Part shown: in pieces, positions 1 to 8,897 of the stretch
Layout: each line of letters starts with the position of its first letter
Position numbering within the stretch: position 1 is the stretch's first letter
Origin: Phycisphaerae bacterium
GTDB taxonomy: Bacteria > Planctomycetota > Phycisphaerae > UBA1845
Direction: 5' to 3'
Assembly (NCBI GenBank): GCA_028289375.1
Contig: JANQQK010000089.1
Coordinates: 1 to 49,742 of the forward strand
DNA length: 49,742 bases
Made by a program: the position numbers and the translations under genes
Notes under the pieces: generated by a model
What the model was told of the DNA's origin: nothing
Database searches by the model: none
Seen by the model: only the letters and a program-made list of their open reading frames with translations

Positions 1-720
1 GGTGTCGTTGAGTCTAGTGCGGAAGAAGGTCTTGATGAGCACGGCGATGTTCGCGACGCCGGTGCCGTCAGCAAGATTGACGCTGCCGTTGATGGCTTCG
101 AATTCGGTCAGCGGTGGTGGGGCCAACTCGGCAAGCGCATCATCGACGCCGTTGATTTCCCAGGCGGCGTCAGGTTCTTCAAAGATCATGCGGGTGCGGA
201 TTTCATCGTCGATTGCGGTGTCCTGCGCGAACTTGACGCGGGCGGTGCCTTCGGGCGCATCCCAATTGACGATGGTATAGAAGACGTTGGCGGTGTCGCA
301 GGCTGGGATGTTCATGATCTCGCCGGCGGCAATCGGTGTTTGTTCAACTTCTTCACCGGGGTCGGCGCCTATGGGATCTTCACTGTTGACCCGTTTGTAG
401 AGCAGCAACTGCACGTCGAGTGATTGCGGGCAACCGGTGCCGGTGAATTCGAGGAAGTCGGCGCGGATGGTGGCGCCGGGTGGGAGCAGGTCTGTCTGGA
501 CGTAGTCGTTTGTTTCACCTGTCGGAACGTGCTCGCGCAGTCGCAGGGTGGCGTAGAAATCCTGCGATAGATTGACGAAGCTGAAGCGCAGTTCGATCGG
601 GACGGGGTCGACGGGCACGCAGGATGCGGTGGTGATGGTGATGGCGGTGAGCACGAAGCAGAGTGCGTGCCTTGTGCGCGTGGGATGCGTCGACGTTCTT
701 GCGCGCCTTGTTCCTTCCAT
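1..720 (-). CDS. Exported lipoprotein of unknown function, cut by the left window edge
   Basis: An open frame reads from an ATG at 720 to the window edge without a stop, about 240 residues. The N-terminus has an Arg-rich n-region, a hydrophobic stretch and a lipobox ending TTASC (Cys near residue 34), so the product is probably a lipid-anchored envelope protein. The rest alternates short beta-like segments with acidic loops and contains NIPACDTANVFYTIVNW. I recognise no catalytic motif and cannot assign a family. The start is placed by the signal peptide. The gene lies 65 bp downstream of the kinase gene on the same strand and is separated from it by a palindromic repeat, so it could be the last gene of that operon. 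The C-terminus is missing. Confidence 0.7.
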   Translation of the reverse strand, partial: MEGTRRARTSTHPTRTRHALCFVLTAITITTASCVPVDPVPIELRFSFVNLSQDFYATLRLREHVPTGETNDYVQTDLLPPGATIRADFLEFTGTGCPQSLDVQLLLYKRVNSEDPIGADPGEEVEQTPIAAGEIMNIPACDTANVFYTIVNWDAPEGTARVKFAQDTAIDDEIRTRMIFEEPDAAWEINGVDDALAELAPPPLTEFEAINGSVNLADGTGVANIAVLIKTFFRTRLNDT

Positions 721-733
721 TCGACTCCCCCAC

Positions 734-749
734 TCCCGGCGCGCCGGGA
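734..749. repeat. Palindrome TCCCGGCGCGCCGGGA, copy 1
   Basis: This perfect 16-bp palindrome lies between the kinase gene and the downstream lipoprotein gene. The identical 16 bases recur at 43679-43694 inside the 3' end of rsmG, which suggests a dispersed palindromic repeat. A second small inverted repeat (GGGTCACCC) follows at 758-766. No T-tract follows on either strand, so it is not a typical terminator. Confidence 0.55.
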
Positions 750-785
750 AAGCGGATGGGTCACCCGTGTTTTGATGTTGTTTTG

Positions 786-3254
786 TCATTTTGATGGCAA
801 CTCCATGACGAGGCGGAAGCCGATGGCGTCGCGTGGGGTGACGCGGTCGGCGTATTCGCGTTGGGCAGAACGGCAACGGTTGCGTGCGGAATAGAACGCC
901 CCGCCGCGCAAGGCGTAGAGTTCCTGATTGTGCAGCTCGGGATATTGCAGCTCATCAGCGATGTATTGCGAGCTGCAGCGCTCCTTCACGCCGCCGTGCA
1001 TGTCGTGCAGGCCGTACCAATTGGGCATCAGCGATGCGACGCGGTAATCGGGCACGGCCCCTTCGCAAACGGCAAAGTGGTTCGCATACCGAGGATCATC
1101 ACCATAGCAGAAGGCGGTCTTGTGCCCCGATCGGCTGGCGTATTCCCATTCGGCTTCGGTTGGCAGTCGGTAGCGCACGCCACGCGTGTTGTCGGGATGG
1201 TTGTTGAGAAAGTCGCAGAACGCGTTGGCGGCGTCGAGGCTGAACCACTCGACCGGGTGCAGGTCATGCTCCGAACGCGACATCGACTTGAGCAGCCTGC
1301 CCAAGTGCTCGGAGGCTGTAATGTCGTAGACCTTGCGCTGCAGGAATGGTTTGCTTTCAGACGACGTCACCCACGAGCGGGCTGCCCGAAGCGTGACCTC
1401 CGTGTTGGCCATCATGATGTTCGCGATGGGCACTGACTTTTCCCAGAGGTCTTCATCATCCATGCGTGCTCGTTCGTTGGATGGGGAGCCTGGCGTGAAG
1501 CCGTCGGACGACGGAATGCGCACAAAGGTCATCCCGGTAAGTTCGTCGACCAAGAAATCCCAGCGTGTTTCGAAGGTGACGTCGTGTCCCATGCGGTTGG
1601 CTGCCCATTTGGCGGCAGCGACGACGCCTGGTGCGGTTTCGGTGCGGACCGCCTCAACGCACCGAGTGCCCAGATCATCGTGATGGTTGGCCCAAAGGCC
1701 CTGAATGCCTGCAAGTTGCCCCAGCAGACAATAGGCCACGTATTTCTCGCGGTCACGTCCGGATTCTATTTTTTCTTCGAGTTGGGTGAGGAGGATGGCG
1801 GCGTCGAGGGGTTCATGGCGAACTTCTTCATCGTCGTCCGACGGGAGTGTGTCACCGACCGCAGGCTCGCTGCCGTCGGACCAGTTGAGTTCGAGGATTT
1901 CCAGCCACTCGCCGTTCTGCCACAAGGGTCCGCCGTCGACCGATGCCCAGAATGCTTCCGGGTTGACCAGGATTCCTGCACGGGCGCCCTTGACGCGATC
2001 GGTGTACGCTGGGCTGTCGAGAAAGCGCTCGACCAGATCGATCAGGTGTTGCCCGACGCGGTCGGATGCAGCCGTGACCTGCTCTCTTGCCTGGGCGGGG
2101 TCGCTCACGAATTGGGAGGCGATGGTCTGGGCTTTGATCGGGGCGAGGCGGGCTTGACGCTGCTCGGCGATGAACGCGCTGACGCCGACAATAATGAGCG
2201 CGACGACGAGCGCGATACGCAGCATGTTGCGCTGCACAAATTTTCGCGTTCGGTACGCAGTATGCCTTGCCAGTGGAGAAACAGGCCGATTGGCAACGAG
2301 GTTATCGAGATCATCCTCGACGTCGTTGACCGATTCGTAGCGCTTGGCTGGGTCCGGCTCGAGACACCTCGCGATGATGGCTGCGAATTCGTGTGGGATT
2401 TTGCGGGCGTCGGGTGTCTTGAAATCGAGTGATTCGCTGGCGATGACGCGGCGGTAGGCGGTGAGGCGATCTTCAAGCGTGGTGGCGCTGACGAGCGTCC
2501 GGTCGCTCTTCTGCGATGCGCGCGGAGGATGGCCGACGAGGATGGCGTAGATGGTGGCGCCGAGGGCGTAGATGTCCCAGCGGACGTCGGGTTGGGGTGG
2601 ATGGCCTGCACCGGTCATGGTCGCCTGTTCGGGGGCCATGAAATAGAGCGTGCCGAGCGACGCGGCTGATTCGGTAAAGACACGTGATTGGCCGAAGTCG
2701 ACGACGCGGACGTTGTTCTGTTCATCCAACAGGATGTTGGCGGGCTTGAGGTCGCAGTGGATCAGGCCTTTGTTGTGTACGTAAGCGAGGGCCTGGCAAA
2801 TCTGATGCGTCCAGCGGATGAGCATGTCGTTGGTGACGCGTTCGCCCTGGCCGACGAATTGCTGCAGCGAACCTTTTTCGACGAGGTCCATGACGTAGAA
2901 GGGTGGATCGTTGGCGAGGTCGGAGTCGAGCAGTGTGATGACGTGCGGGTGGCGATCCAGCTTGGTCAGGCGTTCGGTTTCGCGTTGCAGAAAAAGCCAA
3001 TCGAGGCCGCCGCGCTGCGTGAAGATTTTGACAGCCACTTCCTTGTTCGTGCGACTTTGAATCGCTCTCCAGACCTGGCCGTAGGCACCTTCGCCGACAC
3101 GGGCGATCGGTTTGTAACCGGGGATGGAAGGTGCGGACGGAGCAGTGACGGTCGATTGCGTGACGGAGAGTTGGGCTGCGCGGTCGATGTCTTCATCGGT
3201 TTGTTTGAGTGTGGCGTCGAGGGCGTCGGGGTTTTGTGGTTTGTCGGGTGACAT
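786..3254 (-). CDS. Membrane Ser/Thr protein kinase with C-terminal SUMF1/FGE-like domain
   Basis: An 822-residue signalling protein. The kinase domain covers about residues 47-325: glycine loop GEGAYG (54-59), VAVK lysine (K76), catalytic HCDLKPAN (D168; the usual HRD Arg is Cys), DFG (186-188) and MAPEQ (206-210). One transmembrane helix follows at about 344-363. After a linker, residues about 585-818 match the formylglycine-generating-enzyme/SUMF1 fold: FTPGSPSNE, EVT, RLPTEAEWEYA, GLHDMHGGV and RGGAFYSARNRCRSA. The usual GNVWEW motif is degraded to GGVKER, so this domain is more likely a sensing or binding module than an active enzyme. Cys in place of the HRD Arg suggests activation without activation-loop phosphorylation. 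The gene sits 14 bp downstream of the FHA-cyclase gene and is probably co-transcribed with it. Confidence 0.93.
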   Translation of the reverse strand: MSPDKPQNPDALDATLKQTDEDIDRAAQLSVTQSTVTAPSAPSIPGYKPIARVGEGAYGQVWRAIQSRTNKEVAVKIFTQRGGLDWLFLQRETERLTKLDRHPHVITLLDSDLANDPPFYVMDLVEKGSLQQFVGQGERVTNDMLIRWTHQICQALAYVHNKGLIHCDLKPANILLDEQNNVRVVDFGQSRVFTESAASLGTLYFMAPEQATMTGAGHPPQPDVRWDIYALGATIYAILVGHPPRASQKSDRTLVSATTLEDRLTAYRRVIASESLDFKTPDARKIPHEFAAIIARCLEPDPAKRYESVNDVEDDLDNLVANRPVSPLARHTAYRTRKFVQRNMLRIALVVALIIVGVSAFIAEQRQARLAPIKAQTIASQFVSDPAQAREQVTAASDRVGQHLIDLVERFLDSPAYTDRVKGARAGILVNPEAFWASVDGGPLWQNGEWLEILELNWSDGSEPAVGDTLPSDDDEEVRHEPLDAAILLTQLEEKIESGRDREKYVAYCLLGQLAGIQGLWANHHDDLGTRCVEAVRTETAPGVVAAAKWAANRMGHDVTFETRWDFLVDELTGMTFVRIPSSDGFTPGSPSNERARMDDEDLWEKSVPIANIMMANTEVTLRAARSWVTSSESKPFLQRKVYDITASEHLGRLLKSMSRSEHDLHPVEWFSLDAANAFCDFLNNHPDNTRGVRYRLPTEAEWEYASRSGHKTAFCYGDDPRYANHFAVCEGAVPDYRVASLMPNWYGLHDMHGGVKERCSSQYIADELQYPELHNQELYALRGGAFYSARNRCRSAQREYADRVTPRDAIGFRLVMELPSK

Positions 3255-3268
3255 GTCGCGGTGCGGGC

Positions 3269-4999
3269 CTACTTGCTCGAGAGTTCGATCACGCCTCGCC
3301 AGTCCTTGGGCGGTTTGCCCTGGATGGCCAGTTTGTACACGTAACGGGCGGCGGCGTCACGTTCGACGATGGGGTGGAGGAGGCTGAAGGCTTCTTCCCA
3401 GTTGCCGCCTTCGAATGCGGATAGTCCGTTGGCGTGAATGGCGAACTGTTCGATGAGGGTTTGGCGTTGGGCAGTATCGTCCGGCGTTCTCGAAACTGTG
3501 TAGAGTTCGACGACTTCTTCCATGCCTGCCGGTTGGAACCTCGCGACGCGGCGGGTGAGGATGCGGTCGGGGTGGACCTGTTGGGCGACTTCTTTGGTCA
3601 CGAGGATGTCGACGCCGACGATCTTGGTGATGCCTTCGACGCGGGCGGTCTGGTTCACGACGGCGCCGAGGATGTCGAAAGCGTAGACCTGGTCGGAACC
3701 GAGCGAGCCTGCCACGACGTTTCCGCAGCCAAGGCCGATGCCGCAATCCCAGCCATCGGTGACGTTCTTCATTTGTTGGGTCATGGTGATGGCCGCTTCG
3801 CACGCTTTGTCGACGTGGTCGTTGATGGCGGATGGCACGTTCCAGCAGGCGAGGATGCCGTCACCCGCGTAGGAGATGATCACGCCGTCGTGGTCGAAGA
3901 CGGCTTGCGACATGGCGGTCAGGACGCGTTTGCGTTCGGCGGTGAACTCCATGATGCGGTCGAGGTTGCGCTCGGTTCGCAGGCTGAAGCCGCGGATGTC
4001 GAAGAACATGACAGTGGCTTCGGTGATCTTGGGTGCGAGGGCTTGTTCGGCGTCTTCTTCGAGGATCTTGGCGGTGACTTTGTCGGAGAAGAAATGTCCG
4101 AGGCGGGTCTTCCAGGATTCCATTTTCTCCAGCGACATGGTTCGGCCAATCATGTCGGCGATGAGTCCGACGAGGCGGGCCATGTCGCGGAGCGAGAGAT
4201 CGGTGGTGATGGGCGTGTCGAGACTGGTGGTGGCGGATTGCTGTTGTTGGCCTGCGACGTAGAGAATGATCGGGTCTTCGCCGGGGATGGGCATGGCGCA
4301 TCCGATGGCCCAGTCGACGCCTTCGCTGACGGTGGCTTGCAGTTTGCCGGATTGGTTGTTTGACCAGCAGTAGGTGACGGGGGACGGGGCCTTGTTGATG
4401 GCTTCGGTGATGAGCTTGGTGCTGACGGTTTTGTCGTGGGTCTGGTCGAGTTTGGCGTCTTCGGAGAGGACCTCGGGGCCTTGGGCGGTGATGCGGAGAA
4501 CCTGGACCCAGCCGGCGTTGGTGGCGAGACGGAGGCAGCCGGCGGCGTAGTTGAAGAACTCGGATCGGGACTTGGTGCGGAGGACGACGGGAAGTTCCAT
4601 GAGGTCGATGAGGCGCATGCGGTCGCCAGCGCGTTCTCGGGGGCGGACTTCGTCGGCGGGCATGGTGTGGGCGAACTGCGGGGCGTTGTCGCTGGTGGTT
4701 GCGGTGGCGGGTTCGAATTGGAACGTTGTTTCGCCGATGACGAAGACGTCGCCGGGCTGCATGGTGAAGGCGTCGGTGGGTTCGCCTTTGTAGATGATGG
4801 GGTTGGTGGCGTTCGGATTGCGGGCGACGTGCAGCGTGTTGTCGCCCATCGGGGTGATGGTGGCATGATTTCGACTGAGGGCGGGTTCGGTGGTGATGGT
4901 GATGTCGGCGTCGGGCGACCGGCCGACGGTGCGTGAACCGTTTTCGTTGAGCGGAAACGATTGCGACGGTTGGGATGTTGATTGTGTGATCAGTCTCAT
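3269..4999 (-). CDS. FHA domain protein with C-terminal class III adenylate/guanylate cyclase
   Basis: A cytoplasmic protein of 576 residues. Residues about 15-95 form an FHA phosphothreonine-binding domain with TVGRSPDADI and LSRNHATI. A middle region (about 125-290) resembles a GAF-type sensor, though weakly. Residues about 325-505 are a class III nucleotide cyclase: metal Asp in FFDIRGFS (D334) and YAGDG (D380), and transition-state residues N449 and R453 in VVNQTARVEG. It should make cAMP or cGMP; I cannot tell which. I chose the ATG at 4999 because the FHA fold starts right after it; an in-frame ATG at 5044 would add 15 residues. The kinase gene follows 14 bp downstream, so the FHA domain may read that kinase's phosphorylation. 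Confidence 0.9.
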   Translation of the reverse strand: MRLITQSTSQPSQSFPLNENGSRTVGRSPDADITITTEPALSRNHATITPMGDNTLHVARNPNATNPIIYKGEPTDAFTMQPGDVFVIGETTFQFEPATATTSDNAPQFAHTMPADEVRPRERAGDRMRLIDLMELPVVLRTKSRSEFFNYAAGCLRLATNAGWVQVLRITAQGPEVLSEDAKLDQTHDKTVSTKLITEAINKAPSPVTYCWSNNQSGKLQATVSEGVDWAIGCAMPIPGEDPIILYVAGQQQQSATTSLDTPITTDLSLRDMARLVGLIADMIGRTMSLEKMESWKTRLGHFFSDKVTAKILEEDAEQALAPKITEATVMFFDIRGFSLRTERNLDRIMEFTAERKRVLTAMSQAVFDHDGVIISYAGDGILACWNVPSAINDHVDKACEAAITMTQQMKNVTDGWDCGIGLGCGNVVAGSLGSDQVYAFDILGAVVNQTARVEGITKIVGVDILVTKEVAQQVHPDRILTRRVARFQPAGMEEVVELYTVSRTPDDTAQRQTLIEQFAIHANGLSAFEGGNWEEAFSLLHPIVERDAAARYVYKLAIQGKPPKDWRGVIELSSK

Positions 5000-5119
5000 G
5001 GGTCCCGGTTCAATTGTATCGGTACGCTGGCGACCAGCGATCAAGCGCGATCCTTGATTGTGGGTCGTCCCGTATTGTTCCGACAGTGGGTGAACCGGGC
5101 AAGGAACTGGCGGAGGTGG

Positions 5120-6367
5120 TTAGTCGCGCGGGGTGAGAAGGCGCATGGCGACGAGGGACATGGCGAGGGTCATGATGCCGAGGGTGGCGGGGGAGCAGGC
5201 GGGGACAGGGGTTGGGGTGAAGCGGGTGACGGCGGATTTGAATGCGTCGAAGGCGGGCTTGGGGGTGGCGGTGCTGTCGCTGCGGACCAAGCCCGTGGGG
5301 CCGAAGATCTCGACGATGTTGTCGACGTAGCAGGGTGGCAGGCCGGCGGCGAGGAGCGGGTCGGCGAGGTATTGCATGCCGGGGACGGTGTGGTCGTTCA
5401 GCGTCCAGATCGACACCGTGCGGAAGTGTTGGCGTCGCGCGTCGAGCGCGTCGGCGAGTGCATCGATGATTGCTGCCTGGTTGGTGAGGCCGGCATTGGG
5501 GCCGAGAGTGACGGGCGTGTCATTCCAGCCGGTGGATTGGCCGAACTCCTGAATGCAGATCAGTTTGCCGTCAGCGGTGGCAATCAGGTCGTCGAGCAGT
5601 GAGCCGATGGTGTCCGGCAAAGAGCTATGGAATACCTCGACGGGGAAGCCTTCGACCTGACAGTCTGGGACGGTGATGGGCGAGTAGGCGTAGGCGTTGA
5701 AGACGGCGATGTCGACCAGCGGCATCAGGTCCTGGATGGCGGGGTCGGTGGTGCCGGCAAAGACGACGGTGGCGGCCAGGTTTGGCTCGATCGTGTGGAT
5801 GCGTTCGATGGCGGATGAGACGAATCCGGCGAATGAGGCCGCGTCTGCGGGCTGGTCCTCGAAGTAGCCGCCGGGTTCGTTGGCGACACCGAGCATGTAG
5901 GTCCCGCGGTCGAGCATGAGCGGGACGACGGCATCTAGCAGGTTCAGGAAGGGGCCGACGATCTGCGGGTCGTCCCATGCGACGCCGGCATCGAGCAGGT
6001 CATTGATATAGGGCGGGAGCGCTTCGGGGCCGCCGCTGTCGATGACGGTGATGTTGCAGAACTGACGGTTGATGCCGGTCGCGAGGCGTTGGTCGAGCGG
6101 TTTGAGAAGGCTGTCGAGATCGTACACGCCGGGAGACGGTTCGAGCGTGCCCCAATCGAAGAGATGTCTGGCTGTGTCCATGCCCGCGTCGACGAGTTCG
6201 GCATGTTTGGCGGCGACGGCTTGTAGCACGTCGTCGGGGAAACCCTCGTAGGCTTCCTGGGCGGAGAGGTGGATGTTGCTGTCGCCGAGCAGCGGAAGCG
6301 TGGCCGGGTCTGACCGGGTGTCGGCGGCGAAGATCAGCAGTCCGAGGATGGCGACGATGCGTATCAT
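5120..6367 (-). CDS. Exported glycosidase-like TIM-barrel protein (clan GH-A type) with C-terminal membrane anchor
   Basis: The protein has 415 residues with a signal peptide (MIRIVAILGLLIFAADTRS). GVANEPGG (acid/base E164) and CIQEFGQ (nucleophile E274) are placed as in clan GH-A retaining glycosidases, with HLFDWGTLEPSPG earlier, as in the TIM barrel of GH5-like enzymes. The substrate is unknown. The C-terminus (VPACSPATLG, a hydrophobic helix, then RLLTPRD) resembles planctomycete sorting or anchor tails. The frame stays open upstream to 6892, but that extension runs antisense to the zinc-ribbon gene. The ATG at 6367 is chosen because GGAG lies 7 nt before it and a signal peptide follows. 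It may share a divergent promoter region (6368-6563) with the zinc-ribbon genes. Confidence 0.82.
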   Translation of the reverse strand: MIRIVAILGLLIFAADTRSDPATLPLLGDSNIHLSAQEAYEGFPDDVLQAVAAKHAELVDAGMDTARHLFDWGTLEPSPGVYDLDSLLKPLDQRLATGINRQFCNITVIDSGGPEALPPYINDLLDAGVAWDDPQIVGPFLNLLDAVVPLMLDRGTYMLGVANEPGGYFEDQPADAASFAGFVSSAIERIHTIEPNLAATVVFAGTTDPAIQDLMPLVDIAVFNAYAYSPITVPDCQVEGFPVEVFHSSLPDTIGSLLDDLIATADGKLICIQEFGQSTGWNDTPVTLGPNAGLTNQAAIIDALADALDARRQHFRTVSIWTLNDHTVPGMQYLADPLLAAGLPPCYVDNIVEIFGPTGLVRSDSTATPKPAFDAFKSAVTRFTPTPVPACSPATLGIMTLAMSLVAMRLLTPRD

Positions 6368-6563
6368 GTTCTGACTCCGACGAACGGTTCTTGCAGGCGG
6401 GCGTGTTGCCCCTGTGCTGCTGGTATGTTCGTGTTCGAATGTGTTATATTGGCGACGCTCAGGCACGAAAATCGGAAGGTGATGACAGCGGTCAAACCAC
6501 GCATCTCGTGGCGATGCGTTAGCCGGAGGGCGTAAGCCACGGTGGTGACAGGGGACGAGGAAC

Positions 6564-7247
6564 ATGGACTGTAAGAAGTGCGGCGCGCCGTTGCCGGTGA
6601 ATCGGAATCGTTGCGAGCATTGCGGGGTAGTCAACGACATCGACCTGCGGGCGGTGAAGGCGCCCATGGTGCACGGGCCGCACACGGACCGTGTCTGTCC
6701 GCATTGTGACCGGGTGATGATCTCGGTGGATCTGCATATCGGGGATGGGTTCTTCATCGAGCGGTGTGAGGGGTGCGGCGGACTGTTCTTCGATCCGGAC
6801 GAACTCGAAGGGGTGTTCGAGGCTTCGGTGTCGCAGGTGTTTGAAGCCGACCTGGAGCGAATGGCTGTGCTGACGGAAGAGTCAGCCACCAACTACAGCA
6901 ACGTGAAATACGTCAAGTGTCCCGTGTGTCGCGAAATTATGAATCGGCGGAACTATGGCGCACGGAGCGGGGTGATCGTGGACACCTGCAAAATGCATGG
7001 CGTGTGGCTGGATGCGGGGGAGCTGCGGCGACTGCTGCATTGGGTCAAAGCCGGCGGTTTGCTGCACGACAAGGCCAAGCAGCAGCGTGAGCGCAAGTCT
7101 GAGGAGCGGACGAAGCGTGCGCGGCAGGCGGAACGGAGCATCGAGGATCGCGGGCGGATGGGTTCGCTCGACGTTGACTTTGGGGACCGCGACACGTTTT
7201 CCGCCATGCCGTCGATTGTGCGGTTTATCTTCGACTTGCTGGACTGA
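6564..7247 (+). CDS. Zinc-ribbon protein (zf-TFIIB type), paralog 1
   Basis: A cytoplasmic protein of 227 residues with three Cys-rich modules: MDCKKCGAP/CEHCG at the N-terminus, CPHCDR...CEGCGGLFFDPDEL in the middle, and CPVCREIMNR...CKMHGVWLDAGEL, the classical zf-TFIIB signature. A highly charged helical tail (about 170-200) follows. The family is widespread in planctomycetes but its function is unknown; nucleic-acid or protein binding is only an inference. The ATG has GACGAGG upstream. The next gene on the same strand, 85 bp away, is a clear paralog with the same domain order, so the two arose by tandem duplication. Confidence 0.88.
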   Translation: MDCKKCGAPLPVNRNRCEHCGVVNDIDLRAVKAPMVHGPHTDRVCPHCDRVMISVDLHIGDGFFIERCEGCGGLFFDPDELEGVFEASVSQVFEADLERMAVLTEESATNYSNVKYVKCPVCREIMNRRNYGARSGVIVDTCKMHGVWLDAGELRRLLHWVKAGGLLHDKAKQQRERKSEERTKRARQAERSIEDRGRMGSLDVDFGDRDTFSAMPSIVRFIFDLLD

Positions 7248-7332
7248 CGATTGCGTTGATTGAGATCGCAGAAGGAGTCATGCCGTTGTTTCGCGTAGAC
7301 GGCGTGTGCTCCGCGCGGTGAAGGGCGAACTC

Positions 7333-8031
7333 ATGGATTGCAGGAAATGTGGTGCGCCGTTGCCGCTGAATCAGACTCACTGCGAGCATTGCGGTGTCAC
7401 AAATGACATCGATCTGAGGTCGGTCAGGGCGCCAACGGTGCGCGGTCCGCATACGGATCGGGTGTGTCCGCATTGTGACCGGGAGATGGTCTCGGTGGAT
7501 CTGCGCGTCGGTAAGGGGTTTTTCGTTGAGCAGTGCGAGGATTGCTGGGGGCTGTTCTTTGATCCGCGTGAGTTGGAGTACGTGATAGACGAGGCTGTGT
7601 TGCCGTCGATCGAGGCTGACATGCAGCGGATGCGGATGCTGGCTGAGGAGGCTGCACCGAACTACAGCGATGTGAAGTACGTGAAGTGTCCGGTTTGTCG
7701 GGAGATCATGAATCGGCGGAATTTTGGTGCGCGGAGTGGCGTGATTGTCGATCGATGCAGCCGGCATGGCGTGTGGCTTGATGGCGGTGAGATGCGTCGG
7801 TTGTTGCTATGGGTGAAAGCCGGTGGACTGGAGTATGACAGGCAGCAGCGCGACCAGATGCGGGAGGATCGCAGGAAAGAGAAATCCGACCTGTCCGTGC
7901 GCGATGGTGGAATAGTGCTGCCCATGGGGCGGCGGAGTGTCGCAGAGTCTTTAGTACCGGATAGCAGCACATGGAAAATAGTGCGCGCAGTCTTCGGATT
8001 GCTGTGGCTTATCAAGCTTTTCTTGAGATGA
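7333..8031 (+). CDS. Zinc-ribbon protein (zf-TFIIB type), paralog 2
   Basis: A 232-residue paralog of the preceding gene: MDCRKCGAPLPLN, CPHCDREMVSVDL, CEDCWGLFFDPREL and CSRHGVWLDGGEM align position by position with paralog 1. In the middle ribbon GCGG has become DCWG, with both metal-binding Cys kept. The C-terminal tails differ: this copy ends in a hydrophobic segment (IVRAVFGLLWLIKLFLR) that could be an amphipathic or membrane helix. The ATG at 7333 is preferred over the upstream in-frame start at 7306 because AAGGG lies just upstream of it and because it aligns with the paralog's first residue. Confidence 0.87.
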   Translation: MDCRKCGAPLPLNQTHCEHCGVTNDIDLRSVRAPTVRGPHTDRVCPHCDREMVSVDLRVGKGFFVEQCEDCWGLFFDPRELEYVIDEAVLPSIEADMQRMRMLAEEAAPNYSDVKYVKCPVCREIMNRRNFGARSGVIVDRCSRHGVWLDGGEMRRLLLWVKAGGLEYDRQQRDQMREDRRKEKSDLSVRDGGIVLPMGRRSVAESLVPDSSTWKIVRAVFGLLWLIKLFLR

Positions 8032-8100
8032 GTGCTTAGCTGGCGCAGAGTGGCTGGTGAGACTTGTGACACGAAGATCACGCAACGACCAATTGCAACG

Positions 8101-8709
8101 TTATTCGCAAAATTCGTGGGTTGGTTGGCCCAGCAAGTAGTCGAGTTGGTCGGTGCGGTGGGTGGCCCAGCCTGCCGGTTGTTCGTCGGTGAGTTTTTCG
8201 ATCATGGCGGTGAGGGCGGCGGGGTCGTAGTGGGCGTCGATGAGGAAGTCGATGGCGCGGGCGTCGGCGTCGGCTTCGACGAGCAGCTTGTCGTGGTCGG
8301 CCCCACTCATGGCACTGAGTTCGGACATTTCCTCGATGTGGGCCAGCTCGTGGGCGATGACGGCGGCCAACTCGTCTTCCGTGCAGATCAGATCAAACAG
8401 ACCCGACGTGATGTAGACATGCCCGGTGGCCAATGCGAACGCGTTCGGCGCTGTTGAACGCAATACGTGCACTTCGATGTTGTCGAGGCCGGTCTGCCGG
8501 GACGCCAGCGCTTCGGTGACGCGTTGCATGTCGGCGATTTCATCGGAGCCGACGCGGCCTCCGTGGCGATCCTCAAAGGCGGTGACATCGGCAGCGGTGA
8601 TCGAGCGTACGAGGTGCTGATACCGATCGATGTGTGAACCGGTTGAGGCGCAACCGGTCAGCGTGATCGCCAACGTCGAGAGCAAGGTGGTGAGGGGTAT
8701 CGCTCGCAT
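8101..8709 (-). CDS. M48-family zinc metallopeptidase lipoprotein
   Basis: A 202-residue envelope protein. The signal peptide ends in lipobox LTGC (Cys20). The peptidase core has HELAHIE (zinc ligands H120 and H124, catalytic E121) and third ligand E146 in VEADADARAIDFL, the arrangement of M48 (Ste24/BepA/LoiP-like) peptidases. It is a minimal version without TPR repeats. A role in periplasmic protein quality control is inferred from the family. It is transcribed divergently from the M42 aminopeptidase; the 188-bp spacer contains a perfect palindrome at 8791-8802. Confidence 0.9.
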   Translation of the reverse strand: MRAIPLTTLLSTLAITLTGCASTGSHIDRYQHLVRSITAADVTAFEDRHGGRVGSDEIADMQRVTEALASRQTGLDNIEVHVLRSTAPNAFALATGHVYITSGLFDLICTEDELAAVIAHELAHIEEMSELSAMSGADHDKLLVEADADARAIDFLIDAHYDPAALTAMIEKLTDEQPAGWATHRTDQLDYLLGQPTHEFCE

Positions 8710-8790
8710 GTGGGTTTCGTCGGTCAGGATGGGGGGCGCCTTTGGTTTCGGGCGGAGATGTGTCGAGCTTGGCCCTATAACCGAAGGTAT

Positions 8791-8802
8791 TATTGGCCAA
8801 TA
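8791..8802. promoter_or_regulatory. Palindrome TATTGGCCAATA in a divergent promoter region
   Basis: A perfect 12-bp palindrome lies between the divergently transcribed M48 and M42 genes, 89 bp before one start and 96 bp before the other. The symmetry and AT-rich position suit a dimeric repressor site. No regulator can be named. Confidence 0.3.
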
Positions 8803-8897
8803 GGTTAGAGGTCGTTACAATTCCGCCCGGCGTGCGTCTGATAAACACCGATGATTTGAGCCGTGCGGCCCGACCGACGGCGTAGTTGGAGGCAGTG

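Noticed and set aside
5120..6892. Long form of the glycosidase-like gene starting at 6892
   Set aside because: The extra 175 residues are antisense to a clear zinc-ribbon gene, and the signal peptide sits at 6367.
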